From contig CM051024.1 in the NCBI GenBank assembly GCA_027627225.1, positions 82,756,204 to 82,820,203 on the forward strand: a stretch of DNA of 64,000 nt, in the 5' to 3' direction. Position numbers and translations under genes: made by a program. The stretch's first letter is position 1; each line of letters opens with the position of its first letter. This document shows positions 36,492-47,077 of this stretch, piece by piece. Source of the DNA: Congeria kusceri (Eukaryota > Mollusca > Bivalvia > Myida > Dreissenidae). The notes under the pieces were generated by a model. It ran no database searches. It saw only the letters and a list, made by a program, of their open reading frames with translations, and was not told the origin of the DNA.

Positions 36492-36647
36492 TTACATAAT
36501 AATGTGATGTAGTGTGTTGCCCAATGTCTTCAAAGTGACGTGTCTACTAAGATCTGCCGCACATTGTAGACGTGTCAGCACATCCTCAGCTGTAGAATGA
36601 CGTTGGAGATGGACTTTGTTTGGCCTTGTACCTGAAAATAAATTCAT
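36492..36647 (-). CDS. Candidate terminal exon or small ORF (51 codons), unknown function
   Basis: The minus strand is open from an ATG at 36645-36647 to TAA at 36492-36494. The product starts MNLFSGTRPNKVHLQRHS and continues with 'AEDVLTRLQCAADLSRHVTL' and a His/Ile-rich end. The segment is richer in G+C than the flanks, amphipathic and without low complexity, so it looks more like coding DNA than its surroundings. A polypyrimidine-AG ('ttattttcag', AG at 36632-36633) lies just inside the 5' end, so it could instead be a last exon starting at 36631; that site also resembles a 5' splice donor, which leaves the model open. An AATAAA lies about 85 nt past the stop. No domain is recognised and no upstream exon was identified. 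Confidence 0.28.
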   Translation of the reverse strand: MNLFSGTRPNKVHLQRHSTAEDVLTRLQCAADLSRHVTLKTLGNTLHHIIM

Positions 36648-36739
36648 ATACATTTCAATATAAAGACAGTTTATTATCCGCTATGACGCGCACAAACGTA
36701 TGACGATTTATTTATTATCAGTAATCACAGTGTTCGTCA

Positions 36740-36929
36740 TGGTCCTAACTGATTCAATTGGACATGCGTCTGTGTTGCACCTGTCAATTGTTTGTTGAAT
36801 ATCTGAGTTGGCTGGACGTGCATCTGTATTGTACAGGTCGACAGAAGTATCAGTAGTGCGCCTTTCGTTTGCCCGGCCAGCTACAGCAAAATGCAGGACA
36901 GCATCTGCATTGTATCTGTCGATTGCCAT
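36740..36929 (-). repeat. Three diverged copies of a 'ggacgtgcatctgtattgta' motif
   Basis: On the plus strand 'ggacatgcgtctgtgttgca', 'ggacgtgcatctgtattgta' and 'ggacagcatctgcattgtat' recur 52 and about 82 bp apart. The minus frame here (36708-36929, 73 codons, starting MAIDRYNADAV) therefore repeats a D-(R/L)-(Y/C)-N-(A/T)-D-A peptide three times. Conservation of the peptide across diverged units is mildly suggestive of past coding, but there is no known domain. Listed as a repeat. Confidence 0.4.
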
Positions 36930-37046
36930 GTATACAACAAGTAATTTGGCTGACGTTGATCATTTTGTGTGCCTTAACATTTAGATTCAGAACTTATCTC
37001 TGTCATTTCAAGTACCCAGGTGAATGGTTTGGGCTATGATGGCCGT

Positions 37047-37146
37047 CTTGTGGTATTTACCGAGCGCTATAATTGATACAAACTAATACGATTCATCTTG
37101 TGGTATATACCGAGAACTATGATTGATACGAACTAATACGATTCAT
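37047..37146. repeat. Two copies of a 50 bp unit
   Basis: 'cttgtggtatttaccgag' at 37047 and 'cttgtggtatataccgag' at 37097, with matching downstream sequence ending 'aatacgattcat'. Local tandem duplication. Confidence 0.85.
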
Positions 37147-38300
37147 CGGCTATTTTACCCTTTGTATATTGACTTGTATACATATAGATTTAACTCTGTT
37201 TGCTATTTAAATAGTTTTCACAAAATTGTTCAAAAAAAAGTAATGATGACATTGTCATATAACTATTATTGTATTAGACGCGAACTAAATAAGTTTTTAT
37301 TTTCAAACGACAATGGCACATGGATCTCCATTCACTATGAAGTCAAATACCAACTTATGCAAACATATTCAAATTAGCGTGTAAAATTATCAGTTTAAGA
37401 TTTCTTCTGTAAAATTGACATTACAGAAATATGACTTAATACAAATATATTCGTGTGTTCCTTTAGATAAAAATTCTTCTTGTAATTCACTTGTTTTTAG
37501 TTTCTTTTATAGCCAACAGTCTTTCTACGCTGTCAGCGTTTTGATTTTAAACCTCAATGGTACTGCAATTCCTGTCAAGTCCAAAATCTGTTCTACGCCC
37601 CAACAACTCATCGAAGAATGGCATTTATTAATGTTCCTCGTATGTTTGAAGCACAGAGGCTTAGTACCATTACCTCCTTTTTAGCTTGAATATCATACAA
37701 TCGAACTATGAATTCATTGTATTGCAAAATAAAGATTGTACGTTGGCAATTTCTAATTTGTCGACCTCTCTAACGAAAAGTATCACATGATAAAGTTAAA
37801 TAAAACTAAGTATGTATAATTTTTAAATACATTAATGATTATTTTAATAGAACTGTTTGTGTAAGGCAATTTTGGTTGAATTATATGTGACAAAAGGCAT
37901 GATATATATTGTAAATATTTCACTAGCAGATAGTAGATTACCTTAATTAAGTGTATTAGCTTTACATAATTTCATATATGTAGTACATGTATTGAATTCC
38001 ATATGGAATTCATAACCTCACATGTAGTAAATTTTCATAACTTCATACATGAGATATACATAGATATGCAGATATAGATATCCAAAATCTTTACATGAAC
38101 ATATATGCCTGTAATTTAATACCAACAACCGATTTGTAATAACTTTATATAACTTTATTTGTTTATTAATATAACAGCAACACAATTAGTTTACCTGCAT
38201 GGTAACACATGAAAAACAACAACAAAATGCTACCCAATATTTAATCATGTATTTCATGTATGCATACGCATCTTTTTAAACTCGTATTAAGCCAAGAAAA
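37147..38300. other. Intergenic DNA, no gene seen
   Basis: The plus frames at 37123-37377 and 37415-37684 have no recognised domain and sit in A+T-rich, coding-unlike DNA. An 'aataaa' occurs near 37727 but has no gene to belong to. Confidence 0.45.
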
Positions 38301-38440
38301 CGCGTGATCTAATGTTCATCACAACCAGCGTGTTCTGTTGACTACGTGGAACAGGAACGCGTGATCTAATGTTCATCACGACCAGCGTGTTCTGTTGACT
38401 ACGTGGAACAGGAACGCGTGTTCTAATGTTCATCACGACA
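38301..38440 (-). repeat. 57 bp tandem repeat that keeps one minus-strand frame
   Basis: 'cgcgtgatctaatgttcatc' begins at 38301 and 38358, and 'cgcgtgttctaatgttcatc' at 38415, so the period is 57 bp or exactly 19 codons. The minus strand is open through all copies and into a more diverged upstream unit (about 65 codons without a stop), giving a 19-residue repeat containing 'VPVPRSQQNTLVVMNIR'. The start would have to be an internal ATG, and no domain is known. Either a short expansion or an exon relic. Confidence 0.6.
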
Positions 38441-38961
38441 ATAAGCACTGCATGGTCGTCCGACAAAGGAACAGCGGTTCTATTTCATGCAAAATGTACG
38501 ATGTGCAAAGTCTCCAATGTCTGAACAATTTTGACAAGTCATTTTCAATTAAAATTAGGCATTTTACAAGTTCTTATAAATAACATTGTATCTTTTGTTA
38601 AGTATATTCCGAAATTGTTTGAAAGTTGTATACATTTTTTATTTTTAACTAACAGTCAATAATGCTAGCAAAAAGCCTATGCTATTAATTCAATATATAA
38701 ATCATATAATTTTAAACGAAGAACAATATAAATCGGAGGTATTGATACGGAATCTATTGAGTTATCCACAATATTAAGAAAGTTAAACTCCAGCTGCATT
38801 GATCTGCATGCGAGAACTCGTATAAGCAGCACAAGCGCCTTAATTTACGGCAAGTTACCGATTGCCAAAACAACACGGTATATTACAAAAGCACGCAACA
38901 AACACAAAACACACATGAATAAAACTGGGGCCACCACCTTTGACGGCCAATGCAAATCATT

Positions 38962-38964
<3 letters not shown>
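38441..38964. other. Intergenic DNA, no gene seen
   Basis: No supported feature. Confidence 0.5.

Positions 38965-39006
<42 letters not shown>
38965..39006. repeat. (GT)n microsatellite
   Basis: About 20 GT dinucleotides, lying directly downstream of the stop codon of the minus-strand peptide frame at 39006-39218. Confidence 0.95.
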
Positions 39007-39008
<2 letters not shown>

Positions 39009-39218
39009 AACCGGTTTAAACCAGTACGGAATCAACTTAACCATATCTCCATTCAGCGTGGCCCTTATTCTGCCGTAACCGATCTGCAGGACGTTGCACA
39101 GGGTTCTATCCCCGTAACATTGATACCCCGTGATTTTAAGTTCGCTGATATCTGGTGCACGCAGGGAACTTACAAGTACTGCCAGGGACACCATGACGAG
39201 AAGTGTATACGGGGACAT
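39006..39218 (-). CDS. Putative small secreted peptide (70 aa) with signal sequence
   Basis: Minus frame from ATG at 39216-39218 to TAA at 39006-39008. Residues 1-20 (MSPYTLLVMVSLAVLVSSLR) have the form of a signal peptide: short polar start, hydrophobic core, small residues before a plausible cut near 18-21. The mature part has two cysteines seven apart ('QCYGDRTLC'), able to form one disulphide, then a beta-like, aromatic-rich end ('GDMVKLIPYWFKPV'). The segment is visibly richer in G+C than the flanks and has varied residue use, unlike the nearby shadow frames. A good 5' splice consensus (GTAAGT) falls inside the signal-peptide codons, so the true gene could splice there and only the signal exon would be real. 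No dibasic cleavage sites or known peptide family are seen. The GIY-YIG element begins about 50 bp upstream of the ATG. Confidence 0.42.
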
Positions 39219-39292
39219 GTCTTAAAAGAGAACGTAATGTTTTTATTGATGATTTTTGTAATCTTTTGACACAGAACAATTTATTTACTTAC

Positions 39293-39329
39293 TTGTATAT
39301 TTCGACTGTATCTCACAGTCGTCGTCAGC
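39293..39329 (-). ncRNA. Hammerhead-ribozyme-like core, left terminal repeat
   Basis: On the minus strand 'ctgacga' is followed by c, then a 6 bp stem 'gactgt' / 'acagtc' closed by 'gagat', then 'gaaa'. Hammerhead cores read CUGANGA, stem II, GAAA, stem III, and such ribozymes are established in Penelope-like elements. There is one extra nucleotide between CUGANGA and the stem, and I could not identify stem III and the cleavage triplet with confidence. Activity is unproven. Confidence 0.35.
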
Positions 39330-39342
39330 TATACGACGATGG

Positions 39343-39690
39343 TCAGTTTGAGACACCTGACCTAGGTAGGTCACATGACTCGATGAGAGCTGTGTACACT
39401 GGATGGGGCTCCAGGCCATCGTCTCTGTTTAGTGATGGGCGTCGCTGTTTGATGTTAATGGCTTCCTTTACTCTGCGTTTAATATAACTGTCCTCAGTTG
39501 TTATGACCTTTTTGTTCTCAGGTTTGAAATGGTATCCCGCTGTGTCACAATGTTTATATATAGCCGAAGTGGACCCGGCCACATGTTCTTTCATGCATGT
39601 GCCTAGTTGTCCAGCCGTTTCACCTACATAGTCTTCGTCACAGTTTTCACCTTTACAGTAGTATGCTATATAATAGCTTCCGAAGACTGT
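39343..39690 (-). pseudogene. GIY-YIG endonuclease domain of a Penelope-like element
   Basis: The frame is open from about 39690 to a stop at 39343. It reads 'IAYYCKGENCDEDYVGETAG' at the start, matching the catalytic GIY-YIG core region (YIG as YVG) with a preceding Cys pair, then 'QLGTCMKEHVAGS' (the normal Arg before the Lys-Glu-His is Cys here), 'AIYKHCDTAGYHF', 'SYIKRRVKEAINIKQRRPSL' with 'NRDDGLE', ending shortly after. This order is characteristic of endonucleases C-terminal to Penelope RT. With no RT upstream and the GIY tyrosine region altered, it is a fragment. The ATG at 39594 is incidental. Confidence 0.7.
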
Positions 39691-39712
39691 GTGATACAGT
39701 CGAAATATACAA
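39676..39712 (+). ncRNA. Degenerate hammerhead-like core, right terminal repeat
   Basis: The inverted partner of the left copy keeps 'gactgt', loop 'gtgat', 'acagtc' and 'gaaa', but CUGANGA has decayed to 'cttccga'. It would not be expected to cleave. Confidence 0.3.
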
Positions 39713-39739
39713 GTAAGTAAATAAATTGTTCTGGGTCAA

Positions 39740-42179
39740 CGGAGTTCAAGAATCATGGATTATTCAGAACAAGATAACAACTTCTACAGTTATATTTTGA
39801 TGACTTTTATCCTAGTAACATATCGTATTTGAAAAGTGGAGTAAGTATGTGGATTTATACATAAACATTAAGTTACAAAATATCAGTTTAAACAAGGAAG
39901 CACTGCAGTAAAGAAAGCGGGTGAAATATGCGTTCTGTTCTTTTAAGCCGCTGACAATCAAACGATGGTACAATGTTAACATCAAATAAGACGAGGCCAT
40001 AATGCTTCAAAAGCCTCCTTAACCAATAAATCATTTAGGCGCTTTTATAGTTTACATCTAGCGTTTAACGCTGAATCGTCTAACAAACAGTACATATTTC
40101 TAAGTGTTTTTATATAATAATGATTATTTACAATGATCGCAAACAAAGAAACCTTATACAAAAAAATCACATTTATACGTGCTCTGTAAAATCGAAACAA
40201 AAATACAGGTGTGTTATTAAACTTTGAGTGTCTCAGTCGTTAGATATTGAACATTATAGTACTTTATTATGAACACTTTCGCGCTTAAAATATGAAAGAA
40301 ATTATATAATTTAGAGCAATGTTAATACCTTTCTGTTAAATACCTTTCTCAGAGCGACAGAAAAAAAAGTTTGTGGGCATAAACCCCATTATTGCATATT
40401 GAACATACATTAAAAGATACGTGTTTTTAAAGAAGAACTTATACGTTTTTGAAAAACAACTTGCGTGTATGTGAAAACAAACTAAATGAGGCGAGTCATT
40501 TAATCCAATAGGTTTCGATTTTAAAGCATTCAAATATATGCATATAATCTGAGACGACAAAGGAAGTAAAATTATTACAACACGATGAAAAACTTACAAG
40601 TAGAAGATGTTGATATTTTAATATTTCTTTCTTTATCTTCTGTTAACTATCAGCATTAAATTAAACTATACTTATTTGCTTATTTAGAAAACACATAATA
40701 TGAAAAATCGTATGTGCACATATTAAGAGTTAATATATCTTATGTTTTTTAACATCTGAAAGACATCGAAAATTGTGCTTATTCAACGTACGAACCCATT
40801 TTCCCAATGAGTAATATGTGTATAAAGACATCACACAGTCTGGTTTTAATGCTTTGTTTGATCATAAACTGTAATTACTATGTACACGTATGCTGCACAT
40901 GAAAGCCGCGTAGCTATTCATTTTCACTTCGAATTCTACGGACGCGATTCCAGGATTATGAATTAGATCGGGCGGACCTCTATTCAATAACTGCTGAAAC
41001 AAAGCCAACAAACTGCTTTTATTCTCTCTCATGTATTGCAATATATATCGAAAGGGAACAAGTTAAAGAAAATACAGACACATGTGTTTGATTATCACAA
41101 AAATTGATTGAAGAACGTGTATCTGAGCTCTAAAATGTCTAATATAATATTTTGTCTGAAATTAGAGTATAGTGATGATTAATTATCCACAACAGTATAT
41201 ACCTTTAGGCAGTAATGTGTTTGTATAAATTTATAAATTTAATTCTCCAACGAGCACATGATTTAGTGTGCATGTAGTTTCGCTTAAGCCATTCTCGGAA
41301 GTCCGCCGACTGTTGTCGTGCATAACCTCATATTTTTTGACACAATTGTTGTACCGAAATACAGTAAACCATACACCATTTCATGGATTGTTGACTGAAC
41401 ATATTTATCTTTAGACAATGCTTGTAGTAGTATTGAAATATTTTCTCATAATTTTCGTATGGCCACATGATTGAGACGAAATGTTACGGTCAATGCATTG
41501 ATAATACACCAATGTTAAACAGGTTGCTGGCATATACACAATACGCAGTGATATATTTTATTGCATTTAGGATTGTTTGTATGGATATGTTGGCTATTAT
41601 CCTTTAATTTCTCAAGTGATACATGCACTAGAGAAAGTCAATGGATAGTGAAACAAGGTTGAAATGAATAATCAATATACGCGATGGGGTATTTTTCAAA
41701 TTTTATTTTCTTTTCAATATCGTAATGGTCAAAGTAAAGAACAACGGAATAAACAAACAAACATATCTGAACACAATTCAATCATCCGAGGGTCCTGTAG
41801 TCATGGGGATGTGGTCCGGGGTGGAACATTGTATGTTAGATCCGTCTATGTGCTGCTCTTATAAATTTATGACGAGAAAGATATGGCAGATCTTATAAGT
41901 ATACAAATTCGTTACTACAATACTAATTGTGCAATTCATCATGATTAATTTTATAGTAACGGTTTTCATATTGAAACATTATAATACGACGGAAGCTCAC
42001 ATGCTAGAGTAGTCCGTTAGATCGTGTTTCCACAAATGTCAATTATATTTAAATTAACAGTGTGTTTAATCAAAACATTTTACTTGGCGTTGCTTGTAAT
42101 TGAAATTAATCCTAGAACAAAAGCTTAGGAGGAGCTTTAATTACTAGTAGCAAACCCTGCAAAGATCTTTTAAGAGTTT
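39740..42179. other. Intergenic DNA, no gene seen
   Basis: Minus frames at 39812-40000 and 40336-40560 and the plus frame at 41664-41864 show no motifs. No tandem or inverted repeat of note was found by eye. Confidence 0.45.
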
Positions 42180-42960
42180 ATAGACTAGAAATGTGTCCAA
42201 AGGACACGAATGCCCCCGCTGATTGGGACTGGTCACGGAAAAGTATTAGCAGTTAAAATTTAAATTTCATCACAAGTGTAGTTAGTAACCTGAAATAAAT
42301 TGCATGCAGAACAATGGGTGGATACTATTCGTAGAGTGTGACCTTGACCTTGCAGCTACGGATTGTGGTTTTGTGTACGACATATCGTCTTATGATTGTG
42401 AATATTGCCACCAAGTAATTTCAAAATCCATCCAGAAATGACAGAGTTATTGTCCGGACACAAAAATATCTTTTTCTTTTACATTTGACCTGTAAGTGTG
42501 ACCCTGACCTTGGAGGTTCAGACATGGGTCTTGCGCACAACATATCGTTTCATGATGGTGAACGTTTCTACAAAGTAATTTCACAATTAATGGAGATATG
42601 GCAGAGTTATTGACGGGACACGCAACACAATTCCTACTTTTAACCTTTGACCTCTTAGTGTGACCTTGGATGTAGGGACCTGCATCCTGCGCGTGACACA
42701 TCGTCTCATGATGGTGTTCTTCCCGAATGACAGAGTTAGTGACCGGATATGAAACAGCAGACCCCATTTTGGACGTTTGACTTTCAAGTGAAACCTTGAC
42801 CTTGGAGGTGCAGAAATGTGTCTTGCGCGTTACATATTGTCTCATGATGGTGTACATTTCTATCAAGCATCTTCGAATTCCATCAAGAAACGACAAAGGT
42901 ATTACCGGACACGAAAAACAGACCCCATTTTTGACCCATGACCTCTAAGTTTGACCTTGA
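42180..42960. repeat. Bivalve-type tandem block, unit about 150 bp
   Basis: Begins with the palindrome 'gtgtccaaaggacac' and 'gaatgcccccgctg'. Then four to five units follow, each with 'gtgaccttgaccttg', 'catatcgt(c/t)t(t/c)atgatg', 'caaagtaatttcac' and 'cagagttattg(a/t)c(c/g)gga'. The 149-codon minus frame at 42447-42896 is this repeat in translation. Related units appear at 59940-60400. Confidence 0.8.
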
Positions 42961-43501
42961 ATTTGAGTCTACTACAACACTACGCGTATGTTCTCGAATG
43001 ATTTTACCAGACGACATTTCAAGCGCGTATGTGCGTAATTTACGCATGAGAAATCACAAGCTACACACACAAAATAAAATCAGGGTGTGCATTTTGTGTT
43101 CACATGGAAATGTATTTCAGACTCATAAATGTTATCTGACTACTAAAGGTTTGGATGTGTAGACATTTCTTATTTAAATCATTGTTATTATCATCTTGAA
43201 ATGTCCACTACATTATTACACGTTACTGTATTCCATTCGTTTGCTTTTTTATCTAACCAATTATGGACTTTCCGCATAAGTTTCCAATTGAAAGTATATT
43301 TACCCCCCCCCCCATACATTTTAGACTAAGAGTATATTTACCCCCCTTATGCTATTATTCTTGTTTGAGTTTACATTTACTCTCTATACAGATAATTGCC
43401 TGGAGCTCTGGATTAAGCTGTACCAGACTTGGAGTAATACCTTTATTTCGAAAGGTAATCTAAGTCATTTTTAATTTAATGTTATTAAATAAGTGATTTT
43501 A
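42961..43501. other. Intergenic DNA, no gene seen
   Basis: 'agtatatttacccccc' occurs twice (about 43291 and 43330) with a C tract in the first copy. No gene supported. Confidence 0.45.
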
Positions 43502-43600
43502 TACAGGCACTGTTATTTGTCCGAAGACTGCTCACTGTATTGGCATGATTCCGTAGGGCGAATGCCAATACAGCCAACCGAGTCAAATATCAGTGCCTGT
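43502..43600. repeat. Nested palindrome (99 bp fold-back)
   Basis: Outer arms 'acaggcactgttatttg' (43502-43518) and 'caaatatcagtgcctgt' (43584-43600) pair with one mismatch. Inner arms 'ctgtattggcat' (43535-43546) and 'atgccaatacag' (43562-43573) pair perfectly. The 'atacaggcactg' or 'atacaggaact' phrase recurs at about 43850, 43887 and 43908, so the motif is locally repeated. MITE-like or a remnant. Confidence 0.7.
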
Positions 43601-44514
43601 TTGAAATGATTTATTTAGTAAGTATTTTATTAATAAACTTTACAATGTTGACTAAATCTGACCGGTGTACTTATAGTTATTACCCCTAAAAATATTTAAA
43701 AATCCGATTGTTTGTGTTTGTTTTATGTATTTCAAGATGGCGTCATAATGTTTCTAGAAAAAACTTAAATATTTGAATTTATAAAGGAACAGCTCAACTG
43801 ACTAATCAAAAAGCGCAAAATCTCACATAGGCATCGAAATTTCATACAGGCACTGGTTTTAGCCAATCACAATGCTTACATACCATACAGGAACTGCTGA
43901 ATGCATACAGGAACAGTTGATTGTTTTATTTACTCGTGCTAACTAATATAAGACGTGCATTTTCACGGCTACTGTGCGTAATATTGTAAAGTTGATTGAT
44001 ACTGATCATTATAGACCGTGATATATTCATTATACATGCATTCTGAAAAGACAACGTTCTTGTTCTGAACTATTTTGTTTATTTGAGCATTTGTAATACA
44101 TTCACATTTAATACTTTGATCCCAGTTAGATAAATGTTAAGCAACTATCACCACAAAAATATGAGCTATTTATTTAAATTTGATTTATATGATGCCATAA
44201 GTAAAAATAAACTTAGTACGCACCGTTCTCCCGTTCATTGTAGCTGGGACTCTCCCATGTAGGGTTTAGGCAATCTCCAAATTACACAGGCTGCTTGATC
44301 ATCCGGCAATTCTTTAAACGAGTGGATTTCTTGTGCACGCCCAGAAAAGGCATAACTACAATCCGCATTGTGACGAGAACTGGCTATAGCGAGCAATTTG
44401 CAATTGTCTAATTAATACCAACTTAAAAAGTAAAATTCTTATATGAATAAACAGATCACGATTATAAACACTATTTACCCACATTATGTAATGTATTTTG
44501 TTGCTTTTAAGCTC
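43601..44514. other. Intergenic DNA, no gene seen
   Basis: Only the short 'atacagg(c/a)act' repeats noted above; no coding support. Confidence 0.45.
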
Positions 44515-44720
44515 ACTTGAGCACAACGATATCTCATCCGAGTTCGAAGATGGTTACGCTCCGTTTAAAAACATGGCCGAAAGGGGGTGGGGCGTTTTTT
44601 CCTAATAATGCTTTATAATGAAACTCGCTCAAAACATTTCGTTCAATGATATCTCGGACGAGTTCGAAACTGGATTACGTGGGGTCAAAACCGGGTCACT
44701 AAGCCAAAGAAAAAGCTTGT
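44515..44720. repeat. Bivalve-type dispersed repeat fragment
   Basis: 'gatatctcatccgagttcga' and 'gatatctcggacgagttcga' about 125 bp apart, with 'aaaacatggccgaaaggggg', related to the 4960-5580 and 32415-32990 families. Confidence 0.6.
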
Positions 44721-45468
44721 GAACGATCTAGAGGCCACACTTGTAGCCTAATCATCATCCACCATGCTCCGAACATTATGAGAGTTTTCTTTACAATTTC
44801 ATCAATTTCATCAATATAGTATTGCTACATGAAAGATGCATTTGTTAAAATGGGAATATGTGTTGTTTTAATACGTGATTATATCGATGGGAAATACCGT
44901 CGATGTGCCCCTTTGAAATGTTAAACTCCCAATAATTTAAACTGTTGTAATAGGTGTCTTCCAAAACAGTAACCGTCTTAATAAATTCGGTTGCAGAAGC
45001 ATAGCGTTGTATTACAATAAAACGAATGCTCTAAGATTTCAAATTTTCAATACAAAATAAACGATTTATGTTTAAATAGCATTATTTACCACTAAACTAC
45101 GTTTCTTAGAAATCTCCAGATGCATACGAAGAGTTTCAGTATTCACATAAAGAATATCTTTGTGAACACTCATCAACTTCCTTTAATAAATCTTGTTAGG
45201 AAAGTCAGGCACTTATATACTTTATCCATCATTGCATTTCTCAGTACGACAATTACGACACAATGATTTAGTTTTGAAATTGTTCCATAAGTATGTTTCT
45301 AGACTGCATGTTTCTAGACTGCATTTACGGACGTACTCTAAAAATTACTCACACATAACATTGATGTTGTGTTCAGCACGCGTTTACATTAAGTTTAGAT
45401 TCGCATTCATAGTCATGGAATTGTAACCATGGATTTTCTTTTAGAATGTATTTACGGACTTGATCATA
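44721..45468. other. Intergenic DNA, no gene seen
   Basis: A short duplication 'tgtttctagactgcat' lies near 45293-45325. No gene supported. Confidence 0.45.
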
Positions 45469-45557
45469 ACAACAAAAACAACAAAATCAACAACAACAAC
45501 AAAACAAACAAAAACAACAACAACAACAACTACTACTAGTACTACTAGTACTACTAG

Positions 45558-45624
<67 letters not shown>
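45469..45624. repeat. (CAA)n then (CTA)n microsatellite
   Basis: Imperfect caa repeats followed by 'actactagt' and then a long pure act run. The Thr-rich plus frame at 45460-45663 is an artefact of it. Confidence 0.95.
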
Positions 45625-45625
<1 letters not shown>

Positions 45626-45783
45626 TTGGCTATTTGAATAATAATCGTCCTTGTGTAGTGTAGGTTATTTAATCCAAGGTCTAAACATTGTTGTGGAAAG
45701 AAATATAAAAAATGTCAAATACAAATACGAAAAACGAACTGACAATCGACTCGGGTTAACAAAGCATTTCAAGGCAAGACTTT

Positions 45784-46384
45784 ATGCCTGCTTCTTCAGA
45801 TCAAAACATGCTCCACATCTTTGATGAGCTACGATTCATTCGGAGCGATCAAATCGACTGTTGCGAAACCATTGTGTCTACAAAATTCAGTAGTGACCAT
45901 CTCAGTCAAGTTGTTTCAACGACGAATTCCCATTCTGATTTAAAAATAAAACTCTGGCTTACAAATCCATTGACATCAAAGCAGGATCAAGAAGAAACAA
46001 CCTTATATTTCGTGGCTTTGTTGAACATATCGAAGAAAATTGCAATCAGCTTATTGTTGACTTTTTAAATAGCAACCTTGATATTGACCCGCGCAATATG
46101 TACATCGCTAGAGTGCATCGACTCGGACAGAAAAGCCCTAACAACGTACACCAAAATAGACAAATTATTGTCAATTTTCGGGATTACAGTAACGTTGAGC
46201 TCATAATAAGTAATGTGCGTCGATTGCGAAACACTAACTTTTCAATTGATTATGGTTACCACGTGAAATTCACGAGGCCCGTAGTCGCCTATGGCCAAAA
46301 TACAAAACTCTTAAACAGCAAACTCCGAGGTCGAAAGGTTATATTGTGTACCCAGCAAAACTTATTGAGTGTACGCCTGAATTG
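45784..46384 (+). pseudogene. LINE ORF1-like RNA-binding protein
   Basis: Two overlapping-frame segments. The second (46098-46384) reads 'MYIARVHRLGQKSPNNVHQN', then 'IIVNFRDYSNVELIISNVRR' and 'NTNFSIDYGYHVKFTRP', the layout of the RRM-like and C-terminal domains of LINE ORF1 proteins (RVHRLG...RPIIV.F...). The first segment (45784-46065) would be the N-terminal part after a frameshift near 46060. ORF1 proteins coat the element RNA and act as nucleic-acid chaperones. Confidence 0.6.
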
Positions 46385-47077
46385 ACTGCACAACTCTTCA
46401 AATGAGTGTATCATTTCCACACCTACTTTTTCAAGTCCCATAAAGGTTTACGCAGCAGGCGTCGCCACTCAATCGCAGCCGCACGTCGTATTTAATGAAG
46501 CTATATACCTGCAAGTTACCCGGGTAACAGAAGAGGCAGCTATACAAGACCCCAATATGAAAATCCCGAAGTAACACAAATGCCCAAAATGTGTTTGGAT
46601 AAAACCATTAGCATCGCTAATTGCGATCAATCAAAACCAGCTATACAGTGTACAGTTCTAGCAAATGCTCTGTCAACTACTGCGCCCCCTACAACTAACA
46701 ACATTCAGTCAAAACGCATATCTAAAAACATAGATCAACATGCTGCAAATGCCAATGAAGAAACTGCAATGAAATTAATTTTGTGCTATGCCAACAACCC
46801 AACCTACATTTGCTAGAGAAAGCAACTGCACGGGGTCGTTCACGTGATTCGCGTTCATGGACAAGGTCAGAGAAACGCTCCAGTCTGCAAAACCGTACAA
46901 TCGACAGGGTAGTGAAAAAAGTCGTGTTTCCAAAATAGATCGACGGGATTGACAGTTTATAAAAATAGCAACCTGACTACGTGTAATTCAACACCTTGTG
47001 CTGGCGTGGGCGGCGTGGGAGGTGACCAAGGTCAACCGAGCTGTGTTATAAAGTAGGACGGTGTTGAGAAGGCCAAT

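Larger units (their letters stand above)
39267..39739 (-). mobile_element. Penelope-like retroelement fragment between inverted repeats
   Basis: Inverted repeats of about 60 bp (39267-39328 and 39676-39739) are almost identical in their outer 45 bp (for example 'cagaacaatttatttactta' on the left and its complement on the right). Between them the minus strand encodes the GIY-YIG endonuclease end of a Penelope-like element. Inverted or direct terminal repeats (pLTRs) are known in Penelope-like elements. The reverse transcriptase is absent, so this is a heavily deleted copy, or the two repeats are ends left by an incomplete insertion. Confidence 0.65.

Noticed and set aside
42447..42896. 149-codon minus frame
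   Set aside because: Its peptide is periodic with the 150 bp bivalve tandem repeat; no domain.
45460..45663. Thr-rich protein frame
   Set aside because: Translation of the CAA/CTA microsatellite.
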